From Yersinia enterocolitica subsp. enterocolitica (lineage in GTDB: Bacteria > Pseudomonadota > Gammaproteobacteria > Enterobacterales > Enterobacteriaceae): a stretch of 64,000 bases of DNA. Shown here one piece after another: positions 63,961 through 64,000 of this stretch. Location: positions 1,550,001-1,614,000 of the forward strand of contig NZ_LR590469.1 in NCBI RefSeq assembly GCF_901472495.1. Reading direction: 5' to 3'. Position 1 is the stretch's first letter. Each line of letters begins with the position of its first letter. Under the pieces are notes generated by a model. That model was not told the origin of the DNA. It saw only the letters and a list, made by a program, of their open reading frames with translations, and searched no databases. The position numbers and the translations under genes were made by a program.

Positions 63961-64000
63961 TGAAAAAGTTACTATTGGCAACAATTTTAAGTGGCATGGT
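63961..64000 (+). CDS. artJ: Start of artJ (arginine-binding protein), cut by the window end
   Basis: Only 13 full codons (MKKLLLATILSGM) are present, the beginning of a signal peptide, behind AGGAG with 7 bases of spacing. Its position after artM matches artJ, a second periplasmic arginine-binding protein transcribed separately. The identity is inferred from position and the signal-peptide start. Confidence 0.7.

Overview
The window looks like core chromosome of an enterobacterium, most probably a Yersinia species (enterocolitica/pseudotuberculosis group). The proteins match Escherichia coli K-12 orthologues almost gene for gene, in E. coli order for the region around msbA to artJ. The intergenic gaps carry ERIC repeats and a roughly 165-bp palindromic element sitting in terminators, which matches what is known of the Yersinia YPAL elements. 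The genus is inferred from recall and no search was run. No tRNA, rRNA, CRISPR array, prophage, integrase or transposase was recognised.

Layout. 1-14.6 kb: a 2-oxoadipate dioxygenase-like gene (ydcJ/hglS) convergent with the minus-strand run lpxK-msbA-ycaI(comEC)-ihfB-rpsA-cmk-aroA-serC-ycaP-ansB. 14.7-21.4 kb: plus-strand ycaO and the anaerobic formate block focA-pflB-pflA, with a well-placed FNR-type promoter before focA. 21.4-31.0 kb: minus-strand ycaD, serS, rarA (broken by one extra base in a G run), lolA, ftsK and lrp. 31.8-38.0 kb: plus-strand trxB-cydD-cydC-aat-infA. 38.2-41.5 kb: minus-strand clpA-clpS, divergent from cspD. 41.7-47.6 kb: macB-macA (minus), ybjX (plus) and ybjD (minus). 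47.8-53.7 kb: plus-strand lysO, hcp-hcr and poxB. 53.9-59.4 kb: a SAM-dependent methyltransferase that is not part of the E. coli order, then ltaE-ybjT-ybjS-ybjP. 60.2-64.0 kb: the arginine ABC transporter artP-artI-artQ-artM and the first codons of artJ.

Functional themes are lipid A export (msbA-lpxK), translation (rpsA, infA, serS), chromosome segregation (ftsK), N-end-rule proteolysis (clpS-clpA, aat), and anaerobic or nitrosative metabolism (focA-pfl, hcp-hcr, ansB, cydDC). Compared with my memory of E. coli K-12, ansB, the methyltransferase and the position of ydcJ are extra, while ycaL, dmsABC, serW, aqpZ and amiD-ybjQ are missing from their usual places.

I did not find a convincing new multigene system. 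The unusual content is in non-coding DNA: palindromic elements inside duplicated terminator hairpins, a five-unit tandem array of a 123-bp ERIC derivative, a ~514-bp long inverted repeat between artM and artJ, and a perfect 13-bp inverted repeat resembling NsrR half-sites before hcp. The rarA frameshift is the main coding anomaly and could be real, phase-variable or a sequencing error.
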